DNA from: Geobacter sp. | GTDB lineage: Bacteria; Desulfobacterota; Desulfuromonadia; Geobacterales; Geobacteraceae | NCBI GenBank assembly: GCA_003574885.1 | Contig: PJFC01000010.1 | Coordinates: 35,293 to 99,292 of the forward strand | Direction of reading: 5' to 3' | Length of the DNA stretch: 64,000 nt | In this document: piece by piece, positions 19,004-28,513 of the stretch | Numbering within the stretch: position 1 is the stretch's first letter | How the letters are laid out: the number at the start of each line of letters is the position of its first letter | Made by a program: the position numbers and the translations under genes | The notes under the pieces: generated by a model | Told to the model about the DNA's origin: nothing | Databases searched by the model: none | What the model saw: the letters and a program-made list of their open reading frames with translations, nothing else

Positions 19004-20734
19004 ATGAACCGCTCGGTCCGAACAAATGTAGCCTTTTGCAGCTTCCTCTGCGTGCTGACGTTTGCCGTCTTATGGGGGGTCCTTGGCAATGACTTTTTAA
19101 ACTACGACGACTTTCAGTATGTTACCGGCAACCGGCATATAACGTCCGGATTGTCAATCGAGAATGTCGTCTGGGCCTTCACGTCAGGCTATGCCGCCAA
19201 CTGGCATCCCGTCACCTGGCTGTCGCATATGGTGGATGTTGAAATGTTTGGCATGAATCCGCAGGGGCATCACCTGATGAACCTGATCTTCCATTGTGCC
19301 AACGCCTGCCTGCTGTTCCTGCTTCTCAACAAAATCACCGGCTCTGCCTGGCGCAGTGTGGTCGTCGCCTCACTCTTTGCGATTCACCCTCTGCATGTGG
19401 AATCGGTTGCCTGGGTAGCAGAGCGGAAGGATGTACTCTCAACGTTCTTCGCATTGTTGACGCTGCTGATGTACGCCTCCTATGTACAACAAAGCAGCAG
19501 GTGGCGCTATTTGGCGCTATGCGGATGTTTCACGCTCGGCTTGATGGGCAAGCCGATGCTTGTTACCCTGCCGTTTGTCCTGCTTCTGCTCGATTACTGG
19601 CCATTGCGGCGGTTTGTGCCCTGGAGTTCGGAGACTGCCGATGAACAATCGCGTCAGGCCGGCAGCAAGCTACCGCTTTCCCGGTTGGTCATCGAAAAAC
19701 TCCCCCTGTTTGCCCTGGCGACACTCTCCAGCTGCATCACCCTTTTTGCACAAAAAGGGGCTCTGCATCCCCTGGACGTTACCCCCCTGTCGTTTCGCAT
19801 CGGCAATGCCGTGACAGCCTACCTGCGTTACCTGGGCAAAACGGTCTGGCCTTCCGATCTCGCTGTTCTGTATCCTCTCCCCCCGTCAATACCGTTACTG
19901 CATAGCGTGAGTTCCGCCATACTCCTGCTGCTGATTTCATACGGTGCCGCTGCGTTATCACGCAGGCGCCCCTATGTTCTCGTCGGTTGGCTCTGGTTTC
20001 TCGGCACGCTTGTGCCGGTCATCGGAATAGTGCAGGTGGGTCTGCAATCCATGGCGGACCGTTATACCTATTTCCCCCTGATCGGTATCTTCATTGCGGT
20101 CGTCTGGGGTGTGGCGGACCTTGCGGGACATCGGCCGTCCTGGCGCATTCCGCTTGCACTGGTTACCGCGGGGGTGCTAACCGCATACAGTGCGGTTAGC
20201 TGGAGTTATGAGCGCTGCTGGGAAAACAGTACCGCCCTGTTTTCCCATGCCATCGCCGTAACCTCCGACAATTATTATGCGCACTACATGCTTGGCAAGG
20301 CCCTTTACAGTGACAATATGCTTCAGGACGCTCTTCTCCAGTATTCCAGCGCCCAGCAGTTGAACCCTCGATTTGTCGATGCCTATGTCAATAGGGGAAT
20401 TGTCTATGCGAAGCAGGGAAAACCGGAAGACGCCATCAAGGATTTTTCAGCGGCCCTCTTGATAAATCCCGGCTCCCAATATGCACACTACAACATTGCC
20501 GTCGCCCTTCAAGCCCAAGGAAGGGTTGACGAAGCCATGGTGCATTACCGCGAAGTACTGCGGCGTGACCCGGACAATGCGGGCGCTCATTACAATCTGG
20601 GCAATGCTCTCATGGGCCTTAAACGATGGGATGAAGCATTATGTCATTTTTCCGAGGCAGTGCGTTTGAAACCGGAGTCAGCGACCGCGCGCCAGAATCT
20701 GGAGATGTGCTTGAAGCAGAAAGCGAACAAGTGA
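19004..20734 (+). CDS. TMTC-like membrane O-glycosyltransferase with C-terminal TPRs
   Basis: About 576 residues from the ATG at 19004; upstream open frame overlaps the GT2 gene. The first external loop has LNYDDFQYVTGNRHI and later HPVTWLSHMVDVEMFG and HPLHVESVAWVAERKDV, signature segments of TMTC-type proteins. About ten membrane segments are followed by roughly four TPRs (from about residue 420: YYAHYMLGKALYSD, AYVNRGIVYAKQGK, YAHYNIAVALQAQGR, AHYNLGNALMGLKR). In animals TMTC proteins O-mannosylate cadherins; bacterial targets are unknown. It is adjacent to a second, similar gene. Confidence 0.85.
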   Translation: MNRSVRTNVAFCSFLCVLTFAVLWGVLGNDFLNYDDFQYVTGNRHITSGLSIENVVWAFTSGYAANWHPVTWLSHMVDVEMFGMNPQGHHLMNLIFHCANACLLFLLLNKITGSAWRSVVVASLFAIHPLHVESVAWVAERKDVLSTFFALLTLLMYASYVQQSSRWRYLALCGCFTLGLMGKPMLVTLPFVLLLLDYWPLRRFVPWSSETADEQSRQAGSKLPLSRLVIEKLPLFALATLSSCITLFAQKGALHPLDVTPLSFRIGNAVTAYLRYLGKTVWPSDLAVLYPLPPSIPLLHSVSSAILLLLISYGAAALSRRRPYVLVGWLWFLGTLVPVIGIVQVGLQSMADRYTYFPLIGIFIAVVWGVADLAGHRPSWRIPLALVTAGVLTAYSAVSWSYERCWENSTALFSHAIAVTSDNYYAHYMLGKALYSDNMLQDALLQYSSAQQLNPRFVDAYVNRGIVYAKQGKPEDAIKDFSAALLINPGSQYAHYNIAVALQAQGRVDEAMVHYREVLRRDPDNAGAHYNLGNALMGLKRWDEALCHFSEAVRLKPESATARQNLEMCLKQKANK

Positions 20735-22504
20735 ATGCCTGATTTGACGGACTCACCCAATCCCCTCTGCCGGCTTGGACTCATAATACTGCTGGTAGTA
20801 GCGGTTTACGGGAACACTCTCAACCACGGCTTCGTGTGGGACGATACTGATATCATCGTTCATAACACCCTTCTGGATAACCTTGGGAACATCCCCCAGT
20901 TTTTTCTTTCAGAAGACAAGGTTTCCGCCGCAACAGGTTATTACCGCCCTCTGACCTATATTTCTTTTGCACTGGACCGGGCCATATGGGGGTTGAATCC
21001 GCTCGGGTTCACCATTACCAATCTGGTACTCCATATCCTTGTTGCACTTCTCTTCTACGCGGTAATCGCGGCATTGTTCACTAAGGAACGACTTGCTTTC
21101 GTTGCGGCCATGATATTTGCCGTGCATCCCCTGGCCGGAGAAACCGTCAACTTTCATGCCGGTGGCCGGAACACTCTCCTCTGCGCCAGTTTTGCATTAC
21201 TGTCGTTGCTTCTTTACACCAAGGGGAAATATGTCCTGGCGATCGTCTGTTTCACGTGTGCAATTTTTTCGAAGGAATTTGCCCTGTTATTGCCGCTGGT
21301 CTTCCTTTTTCATGATTATCGGCTGCAGCAGAAAAAGGTTCGTTTCAGCGCCTATAGTCCTTACTTCATCACAATCATCTGTTATCTGGCCCTCCGGTCA
21401 TTTGCCGTCCAGCAAGCAAATTTCCTGGAGACAATCAGGTTTTCAAAGCAGTTATGGCTGACCCCCTACCTCGTCGTGCGATACCTGCTGAACATGATCT
21501 ATCCGTTTCAGCTAAAGGTCATGTACGACGAAAGCACCACCATCTCTATCTGTATCCTGTGTTTGCTGGTTGTCATACTTCTGGCAGGTAGTGTTTTCAT
21601 GTACAGGAGAGATAAGGAACTGTCGTTCTCCGCCTACTGGTTTCTCCTTTTCCTGCTCCCCGTGGTCAACATTATCCCGCTTGTTTCAAATTCCCTGATT
21701 GCCGACCGTTATGCCTATTTCTCGCTGATGGGCTTTGCCCTCGGGATGGCAACCCTCATCTGCAAAGCCGACAGGCGGGTCGCAACAGCTGTCACGATAA
21801 TACTCTGCACAGGTTATGCGCTTGCTGATGTCAGGCAGAACAATGTCTGGAAAGATGACGAAACACTTTTCACCCGGATGGCGAACGATGCTCCGGAGAT
21901 GTTCATCGGCTATCGCAATCTCGGCCTCTACTATTACAACAGGGGCGACATGGCTCATGCGGAGCGCTACCTTGCCATTGCCTGCTCCAAACCCGATATC
22001 CCTCCCTTGTTTCTGACCGGCGCCGCCTCCATATTCGTGGAAGCGAACATGCTCGACAAGGCCGAGGAATTGCTGCTCAACTCGCTGAAGCAGGATTCTG
22101 CCAACCCCGAACCGTACGTGTTGCTAAAAATGATTTACGAGCAGAAGGGGAATAAACAGCTGGCCGACTCATACCTCAGCAAGGCTCGCGAAGTCATTCC
22201 CGCGTTTGAAGTAGAGGTTGCCAGAATGGCTGAAGTATTTTGTCGTGAAGGGGAAAAGTTTATTGCCGAGCACAATTACATCAGTGCGAAGAATATAGTA
22301 TGGCGCGCATTACTGGCCAAACCCGACTTTGTTCCCGCACTCACTGACATGGGACGTTTGGGCTACGAACAGGATGATTTTGCGACCGCAACAAGATACC
22401 TTGAAAACGCTCTGGCACTTGATCCTTCAAATAGTGCAGCGAAAAGCACTCTCAGTCTAGTGCATCAGAAGCAGGCGAAACCGACGGGATCGCGCGAAAA
22501 GTGA
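20735..22504 (+). CDS. second TMTC-like membrane protein with C-terminal TPRs
   Basis: 589 residues, starting immediately after the previous stop. The same plan is seen: NHGFVWDDTDIIVHN in the first loop, GYYRPLTYISFALDRAIWG, HPLAGETVNFHAGGRNTLL, a membrane domain of about ten segments, then TPR-like repeats from about residue 385 (GYRNLGLYYYNRGDMAHAERYL, ALTDMGRLGYEQDDFATATRYL). It is probably an ancient tandem duplicate of the gene before it, now diverged. It is the last gene of the + strand glycosylation island. Confidence 0.83.
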   Translation: MPDLTDSPNPLCRLGLIILLVVAVYGNTLNHGFVWDDTDIIVHNTLLDNLGNIPQFFLSEDKVSAATGYYRPLTYISFALDRAIWGLNPLGFTITNLVLHILVALLFYAVIAALFTKERLAFVAAMIFAVHPLAGETVNFHAGGRNTLLCASFALLSLLLYTKGKYVLAIVCFTCAIFSKEFALLLPLVFLFHDYRLQQKKVRFSAYSPYFITIICYLALRSFAVQQANFLETIRFSKQLWLTPYLVVRYLLNMIYPFQLKVMYDESTTISICILCLLVVILLAGSVFMYRRDKELSFSAYWFLLFLLPVVNIIPLVSNSLIADRYAYFSLMGFALGMATLICKADRRVATAVTIILCTGYALADVRQNNVWKDDETLFTRMANDAPEMFIGYRNLGLYYYNRGDMAHAERYLAIACSKPDIPPLFLTGAASIFVEANMLDKAEELLLNSLKQDSANPEPYVLLKMIYEQKGNKQLADSYLSKAREVIPAFEVEVARMAEVFCREGEKFIAEHNYISAKNIVWRALLAKPDFVPALTDMGRLGYEQDDFATATRYLENALALDPSNSAAKSTLSLVHQKQAKPTGSREK

Positions 22505-22547
22505 AAAAATTCCATCAAGCTGCAGTTTAGAAGCAAGGCACGACAGA

Positions 22548-24983
22548 TCATCGCCTTACCTCATGTCCCCGTCTGCGCATTTCCAACCCGCCAATTGCCG
22601 CCAGGACAACCATCCCGCATAGGGTCATTGCCACTCCAATTTTATACGAGACGGGTGAATAACGAAACGTGACGGTATGGCTTCCCTGCGGGACGGGAAC
22701 GGCCCTGTAGGCGTAGTTGGCACGATACAGCTTCACCTCACGGTCGTCTACCTGTACGCGCCAGTCGGGGGTATACAGGTCACTCATAACAAGAATGCCT
22801 GGTTTGTCGCTGGTAACCCTCAGGACGACTTCATCGGTGACATACTTCAGTTGCGCCACGGAATGTCCTGCAGAAGAAGGGGACTCGGCATCGACCGGGG
22901 ATTGGGGCGCTTCATCCAAAAAAACTTTCTTGCGGAAATCCGTTTTTTTATCAAGCATTTTATCCAGCATGTCCTTGCGGTCTGAGATGACCTCGCTGTC
23001 GTAGACCATGAATGCTCTCGGCAAGGGCTGCTGATTTTCGTAAATCGCGAAGTATCGATTTTCGAAAAGCATCTTGAACTTGTCCGGAGGGAGATCACGC
23101 GGGGATATGACGTACCTGACGTTGAGGAAATCAACCAGCGGCCAATTTGGGTCCCACTGCTGCCGGGAATCAATCTGCCCGCCGACGCTCGGTCCTCCCT
23201 GGGCAAGATAGAGCTCCGAAAATCGCCGGTACACCGGCACATCGTAGCCGGCTACATCGGCAATCCCATAGACTGCGCCATAGTTCGGATAAAAGTATCC
23301 GTCAGTCGTCAGAATCCGGTAAAGTGGCTGCTCTCTTTTTTGCAGAAATTCCACCGCGGGAACAGATGGCAGAATCTCGGCTTCTTTTACCATAGGGTTG
23401 TAACCCCAAGCCAGCGCACCTAGCTCAAATACCGTCAGGGCAAGCAACAAGCCGGGGAAGAAACGGAGGAAATGCGGAAAGCAGAGACTGACGAGATAGC
23501 CAAGGACTATGGCAAGTGCAATGACAAAGGGGAGGTACGTCCGCCATTGCTGTAACGCAAAGACCGAGTGAAAGATATTATGGCCAAAGGTCCCGGTGGG
23601 GAGAACGTTTGCGACGGTGCACTTAAGGATAAACATACTGAGAAAGAACAGGATGGTCGCCAGGATAACGGCTGCGGCGGCATGAAATACCTTACTCTTC
23701 CTTTGGGTGGATTTTAGCTGGTAGAGAAAACTGTCATAGCCAAAGCCAGCCAGAACGGCTGTCAGAAAAACAAACGGAAGACGCAATCTCTTGCTGGGTG
23801 CCATGGAAAATATCGGCAGATGGCTGATGGCTTCGAAACCGGGGAGATGCCAGGCGACCCCTATACAGAACACAGTAAGGGCAGAGATGATAAGCAATGG
23901 CCTGTTCTTTGAACCGGAAAAAAACGATCCGGCCACCAACGCCAAAGGAGTCAACCCAAAGAATACGGATTGTTCGTTATAATTCTGGAAGCTTGCAAAA
24001 GGCCAGATATAGCTGTGATCCAGAGGGTTGCCAAAGAAATTCGGACAGATGAAAGTGACGGTCGTGGCAATGTTTTCAAGCCACTCTTGCGAATAGAAAA
24101 GACTTCCTCCCACATCCGATGCCCGCCCGCCACGGGCAAATGTCGAACTCTGCCTCATGAAATCGAGAAACGGCACCAGCTGAATCCCGCTGATTATGGC
24201 TCCGATAACGACGGCCAGCAGAAAGGAGCCGATAAATCCGGCTTTTCCCCGGAAACCTGTCTCCAGAAACACCAATCGTGCCAGGAAGTAGAGCGAAAAC
24301 ACTGCAAGGATCTGGAACGTCGTCTCAGGATGTCCGCTCAGGAGCGACAGCCCCATGCCTGATCCGAGGATGGCAATTCGGAACAGGTTGTTTTGCCGCA
24401 GCAGTTTTTCGCCCGCCCACATCAGGAAAGGGAGACAAACCAGGACATTCGCCAGGGGAAACCCTACCCAAACGATCAGCGGCCCGGAAAAAGAAAAGGA
24501 AATGGCTGATAAAAGCGCCCCCTTAGCAGAAATCCCCAGTTCACGACAGAAGAAAAACGTGAACATACCCGCGAAGAGCAGATTGAAAATGACACGGATG
24601 GTTGCTACCTTCGCCGGCGAGAGTATACGAAGCAAGAGATTGGGGGGGTAGAACAGCGATGATTGGGCGTTGGCAACCAGCGGTTGGCCGGTAAAAATAT
24701 ACGGATTCCAGAGGGGGACATGGCCTTCCGCCTGCATGGTTTTGGCGGCAATGCTGTGCCAAACGTAGAACTGCTCGATTTCGTCGCTTAGCAGCGTATT
24801 CTGGGGGGGGGGAGGGGCAACATTATTCCGGGCATAAAGAAAGGGGTTGCTCGCCGGGATATCTCCCGGCACGATCACTTTCCCCTGGAAGAAAACCGGC
24901 CAAAACAGTACAACCAGCGCGAGACACAGGCAAACCAATACGCAAAGTGAGCTTGACTTAGGTGACTTGAACAAAGCGTCCAC
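22548..24983 (-). CDS. YfhO-like multipass membrane protein
   Basis: About 811 residues from the GTG at 24983, just before the first membrane segment; an in-frame TTG at 25058 is also possible and neither has a strong ribosome site. The first loop after the membrane segment reads KVIVPGDIPASNPF, then a WNPYIFTGQPLVANAQ motif, both typical of YfhO/DUF6044-like proteins, followed by ten or more membrane segments and a beta-rich end (LVMSDLYTPDWRVQVDDREVKLY). YfhO in Firmicutes glycosylates teichoic acid; here a lipid-linked sugar role is inferred. A relative lies at 58462-60888. Confidence 0.83.
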   Translation of the reverse strand: MDALFKSPKSSSLCVLVCLCLALVVLFWPVFFQGKVIVPGDIPASNPFLYARNNVAPPPPQNTLLSDEIEQFYVWHSIAAKTMQAEGHVPLWNPYIFTGQPLVANAQSSLFYPPNLLLRILSPAKVATIRVIFNLLFAGMFTFFFCRELGISAKGALLSAISFSFSGPLIVWVGFPLANVLVCLPFLMWAGEKLLRQNNLFRIAILGSGMGLSLLSGHPETTFQILAVFSLYFLARLVFLETGFRGKAGFIGSFLLAVVIGAIISGIQLVPFLDFMRQSSTFARGGRASDVGGSLFYSQEWLENIATTVTFICPNFFGNPLDHSYIWPFASFQNYNEQSVFFGLTPLALVAGSFFSGSKNRPLLIISALTVFCIGVAWHLPGFEAISHLPIFSMAPSKRLRLPFVFLTAVLAGFGYDSFLYQLKSTQRKSKVFHAAAAVILATILFFLSMFILKCTVANVLPTGTFGHNIFHSVFALQQWRTYLPFVIALAIVLGYLVSLCFPHFLRFFPGLLLALTVFELGALAWGYNPMVKEAEILPSVPAVEFLQKREQPLYRILTTDGYFYPNYGAVYGIADVAGYDVPVYRRFSELYLAQGGPSVGGQIDSRQQWDPNWPLVDFLNVRYVISPRDLPPDKFKMLFENRYFAIYENQQPLPRAFMVYDSEVISDRKDMLDKMLDKKTDFRKKVFLDEAPQSPVDAESPSSAGHSVAQLKYVTDEVVLRVTSDKPGILVMSDLYTPDWRVQVDDREVKLYRANYAYRAVPVPQGSHTVTFRYSPVSYKIGVAMTLCGMVVLAAIGGLEMRRRGHEVRR

Positions 24984-25101
24984 GCGCGAACCGCTTTCTC
25001 TTGGCAAAATTGGACCCGCCCCTTGCTCAGAACTTCTGCCGGACAGAATCCGGCACAAATCCCCAATCCAAAAGGCAGGTCATGGAACAACGTCCCGAAG
25101 C

Positions 25102-26166
25102 TCAGTGAAAGGTGGTGTAATAAGAAGTGTACTGGTCAATCAGATGCCCGTCCCAGTCGAATTCGGGCTTGATAACCATTTCCCCCTTCTTGTCAATGTA
25201 GCCGCACTTTTCCCCAACTTTTACCGGCGCGAGACCGTTGACAAAGATGGAGCCGGCTTCATATTTCGGTGCGATCACCATTTTCCCCTGCTTATCCATA
25301 TAACCGATCTTCTTGTCCTGCACGACCGGCGCGAGTCCCTCGTTAAAAATAGTTGGAGAATCAAATTGCCGGTCAATGATCTGGTTCCCTTTTGTATCAA
25401 TCAGCAACCATTTACCATCCTTGCTCACCGCCGCAACCCCTTCATTGAAGTTTGTGGCGTTACCGTACTGTGCAGGAATGACCAGAGCACCATTATGATC
25501 GATAAATCCAACTTTGCCATATTTTCCATTGATCATTACCTTGGCAAGTCCATCCTTAAACTGCCCTGCCTCATAATACTGCGGTTCAACGACCATTTTG
25601 CCCGTTTTGTCGATGTAACCGCGCTGTTTGCCCATTCTCACCGGGGCCAACCCTTCAGAAAAGAAGGATGCATCATAGAATCGCGGGGTGATGGCGAATT
25701 TGCCATCCTTTCCGATATAACCTGCCTTGTAGCCGTCTTTTTCGACAACGACAACCGACGACAAACCTTCCGTAAAGGCAAAGGTAAAGACATAATGGGA
25801 TTCGGTAATCTGGTTTCCGCTCTTGTCGATATAGCTCCACCTGTTACCGTTCTTGACCGCCGCTCTGTCTTCCTTGAAAATGGAACCGGCATCGAAGCGG
25901 GGCGGAATCACCATATTACCCTTCACATCGATGTATCCGTCTTTGCCGCTCTGGCGCACGGCCGCTAGTCCCTCGGAAAAGATCGATGCATTTTCGTACT
26001 GGGCGGGAACCACCATTTGGCCATTCCGGTCGCAGTATCCGTATTTCCCCTGGCTTTTCACCAGCAGGCGGTACGCATCTGTCTTCTCAGTGACTTTTGT
26101 TCCTTCCCGTTGGCATGCGGTACAAAACAGCAGCGCCCCAAGAGCCAGTCCAATCATTCGTCTCAT
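25102..26166 (-). CDS. WG-repeat lipoprotein
   Basis: 354 residues. The signal ends in lipobox LFCTAC with Cys near residue 18. Then come seven or eight tandem WG repeats of about 40 residues, each with a YGYCDRNGQMVVPAQYENA-like core and an F-x-EGLA(P/A)V end. WG (KWG) repeats fold as beta repeats and are found in surface or regulatory proteins of unknown role. The start overlaps the ResB stop by four bases (ATGA), so it is the last gene of the cytochrome maturation operon, hinting at an envelope role there. Confidence 0.85.
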   Translation of the reverse strand: MRRMIGLALGALLFCTACQREGTKVTEKTDAYRLLVKSQGKYGYCDRNGQMVVPAQYENASIFSEGLAAVRQSGKDGYIDVKGNMVIPPRFDAGSIFKEDRAAVKNGNRWSYIDKSGNQITESHYVFTFAFTEGLSSVVVVEKDGYKAGYIGKDGKFAITPRFYDASFFSEGLAPVRMGKQRGYIDKTGKMVVEPQYYEAGQFKDGLAKVMINGKYGKVGFIDHNGALVIPAQYGNATNFNEGVAAVSKDGKWLLIDTKGNQIIDRQFDSPTIFNEGLAPVVQDKKIGYMDKQGKMVIAPKYEAGSIFVNGLAPVKVGEKCGYIDKKGEMVIKPEFDWDGHLIDQYTSYYTTFH

Positions 26167-27524
26167 GTGTCTGTTCTCCCGTCAGTATCAAGTAGCTTGT
26201 TGAACATAGCAGTAAATTCGTCTTCGGTGAGACTTTTGTAGAATTCAGACCGGCCTGCAACAACAAGAAGCGATTCGCCCTCTTCCTCCCTCACAATGCC
26301 GACAACCTCTCTTCTGTAGAAAAGAAACCGCCAGACAACGGCCAGCGATGCCAGAGCAAACCCCGCATAAATTATGAAAAGCCCCCGCTCCTTGAATACC
26401 GAAAAACGGACCCAGTACGGCAGTTCTTTCAGCATCAACTGGTAGTCGTCAAACCCAAGGGAGCCCCCTTTGGTCACGGTCCCCGTGGTGACCGCTTTCC
26501 CTTGCCGCTCCACAGTTATCATGAAGACAGGGTTTTTAAATTCCGGGGAATGGCTTGCTGGTGCTCCATTTTTTAGGTAATAGTCGGGATAGAACGTCGC
26601 CCTGAATTGATATCCCGCCAGGGAAAAGACGTCTTCCTTTCCCCCCATGACGTTCAGCTTCATATAGGCGCCGTCGATCTCCTTCCCTGACCGGTCCTGA
26701 ACGACAAACAACGGCGCCGGACCCACGGTGCTGACAATAAAGGAAGAGTTGTCAGTCTTGTAAGGGCGGTTGACATCAGCTTCGTGTTCCACTCCCCGTC
26801 CGTCCACCATGCGCACCTTGAGACCGGTCGGCACACCGCTGGTAAGCGTGGGGAGAATGCTTTTAACCGTGAATGAAACCCTCGGAGGGGGACCGATCTT
26901 CGGCATTTGGGGTGAGGCATTATAACGAACCGTTTCCCCCTGAAAAGACTCTCCTTCAGCGAGATCGATCAAGCCGGTGAATCTGGTATAGACACTGATC
27001 ATTCCGCCAAGGAGGATGAGAAAGAAGCTGATGTGAAAGAGCCCGAAGGCGATCGGTGAAAAGCGGTTTTTTACGCCGCAGAAACCGTTGCTGTCACCTA
27101 TAACGGCAAAGCCCCGCTTGCGGAGCAGAGAAAGGATTGTCGTACCATCCATACCTGCTGGCAGATGGTACGTAGCATGGAACGGGTAACCCGGAGCTGA
27201 TTCAGGGTTTCCCGGTTGCCCTTCGGGAAGGGCTATTCGCTTCTTGATCAGGGGAATCCGCTGCCACATGACAAGCGCCAGATTGATAAAAAACAAGCAC
27301 CAGAGTATCAGCATGAGCGGCGAGGCGTAGATAGAAGTAAACCCGAGCGCCTCGAAGAACGCTACCAGTGAAGGAGAGTTGTGTTTCCACTGGTTGTACA
27401 TAGCCTGCGTCAACAGGCTTCGCTGCGGAATCCAGAGCCCTGCCAGGAACATCACGCCGAGCAGGGAAATGAGCAGCAAGGTGAAACGGAGCGAACTCAG
27501 AAATTTCATAAATTTACTATACAT
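26163..27524 (-). CDS. resB: ResB-family cytochrome c biogenesis protein
   Basis: 453 residues. The N-terminus FMKFLSSLRFTLLLISLLGVMFLAGLWIPQ is the ResB signature, with a second membrane pair near residues 65-85, another at about 165-190, a large periplasmic domain (about 200-385) and a last segment near residue 390. ResB/Ccs1 works with CcsA to carry haem across the inner membrane and join it to apocytochromes at CXXCH. The adjacent upstream gene is a CcsA, completing a System II pair. An alternative start is ATG 27509. Confidence 0.88.
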   Translation of the reverse strand: MYSKFMKFLSSLRFTLLLISLLGVMFLAGLWIPQRSLLTQAMYNQWKHNSPSLVAFFEALGFTSIYASPLMLILWCLFFINLALVMWQRIPLIKKRIALPEGQPGNPESAPGYPFHATYHLPAGMDGTTILSLLRKRGFAVIGDSNGFCGVKNRFSPIAFGLFHISFFLILLGGMISVYTRFTGLIDLAEGESFQGETVRYNASPQMPKIGPPPRVSFTVKSILPTLTSGVPTGLKVRMVDGRGVEHEADVNRPYKTDNSSFIVSTVGPAPLFVVQDRSGKEIDGAYMKLNVMGGKEDVFSLAGYQFRATFYPDYYLKNGAPASHSPEFKNPVFMITVERQGKAVTTGTVTKGGSLGFDDYQLMLKELPYWVRFSVFKERGLFIIYAGFALASLAVVWRFLFYRREVVGIVREEEGESLLVVAGRSEFYKSLTEDEFTAMFNKLLDTDGRTDT

Positions 27525-27604
27525 GGGGAAGATATCGCAGTCTGAAACTTCATGAAATGTTTACGCCAAGGAGTGATGAAGCAGAGCCTTTCGCCTACCC
27601 CTTC

Positions 27605-28441
27605 CTACCTCACCTGGAACGTGTGGATGCTGGAATCGACAACAAAGGTGACACCGAAAAACGAGATAATGACCGTGCTCAGGGCTGCAATTGCCAGCCA
27701 AGCCAGACGCTCATTCCGCCAGCCGAAAGTGATACGCAGGTGGATGCAAATGCCATAAGAGAGCCAGGAGATAAGCGACCAGGTTTCCACAGGGTCCCAG
27801 CTCCAGTAACTCCCCCACAGATCCTTGGCCCAGATGGCGCCGGCCGCGATCATGATGGTGTCGGTGATAAACCCGAATACCACGTACCGAAAGATCAGCT
27901 CATCCAGACGGTCCAGTGAGGGAAACCGTTCATAGGATGGATTCACGACGCCACTCTTCGAGCTCTTCCTTTTCATCAGGTAGAGAACCCCTGCAGCCAT
28001 TGCCAGGGTATACGCACCGAAAGCAAGCCAGGCAAAGTAAACATGGATGTAGAGCCAGTAATTCTTCAGGCTGGCTGCCATGGGAGTGAGTACCGGATTG
28101 CGCATGACGCCGAAACCCATCATTATGACCACCAGTGGAACGGATGCGGTCGCCAGGGCTTGCAGGGCCTTGTTCCTCCACCCCACAATGAGGGTCCCTG
28201 CGATTATGAACCACCCTCCCATCATAGCGCTCTCGTAGTCACCTGACCAGGGAAGATGGCCTTGAGCCTGGTAGCGGGCGCAAATGGCAATTGTATGGGT
28301 CAGGAAGCCGATCAGGATAAGAATCGTCATCTTCGGCATGAATCGGGGGTTCTTGAATACGAAGGAATAAATGTACCCACCGGTCGCCAGGGAGTAAATG
28401 ACCAGGGAAATCCAGAAAAAAATCATTTCAAAATTCGACAT
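27605..28441 (-). CDS. ccsA: CcsA/ResC-family cytochrome c synthase subunit
   Basis: 278 residues with about eight membrane segments. The Trp-rich WWD-type haem-handling motif is LWGSYWSWDPVETWSLISW near residue 215. Conserved His residues are present in IHVYFAWLAFGAY near residue 130 and in ICIHLRITFGW just after the WWD motif. The protein forms the haem channel of cytochrome c System II with ResB. It is very similar to the CcsA at 36211-37035; both share near-identical WWD and His segments, so this is an operon-internal paralogue pair. Confidence 0.92.
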   Translation of the reverse strand: MSNFEMIFFWISLVIYSLATGGYIYSFVFKNPRFMPKMTILILIGFLTHTIAICARYQAQGHLPWSGDYESAMMGGWFIIAGTLIVGWRNKALQALATASVPLVVIMMGFGVMRNPVLTPMAASLKNYWLYIHVYFAWLAFGAYTLAMAAGVLYLMKRKSSKSGVVNPSYERFPSLDRLDELIFRYVVFGFITDTIMIAAGAIWAKDLWGSYWSWDPVETWSLISWLSYGICIHLRITFGWRNERLAWLAIAALSTVIISFFGVTFVVDSSIHTFQVR

Positions 28442-28513
28442 AGTGACTACCTTTATCCGTTTCGTTAGTAGCGAATCTTAGAAAGTGCGGGCAGCATCCA
28501 CATACCGTAACTG

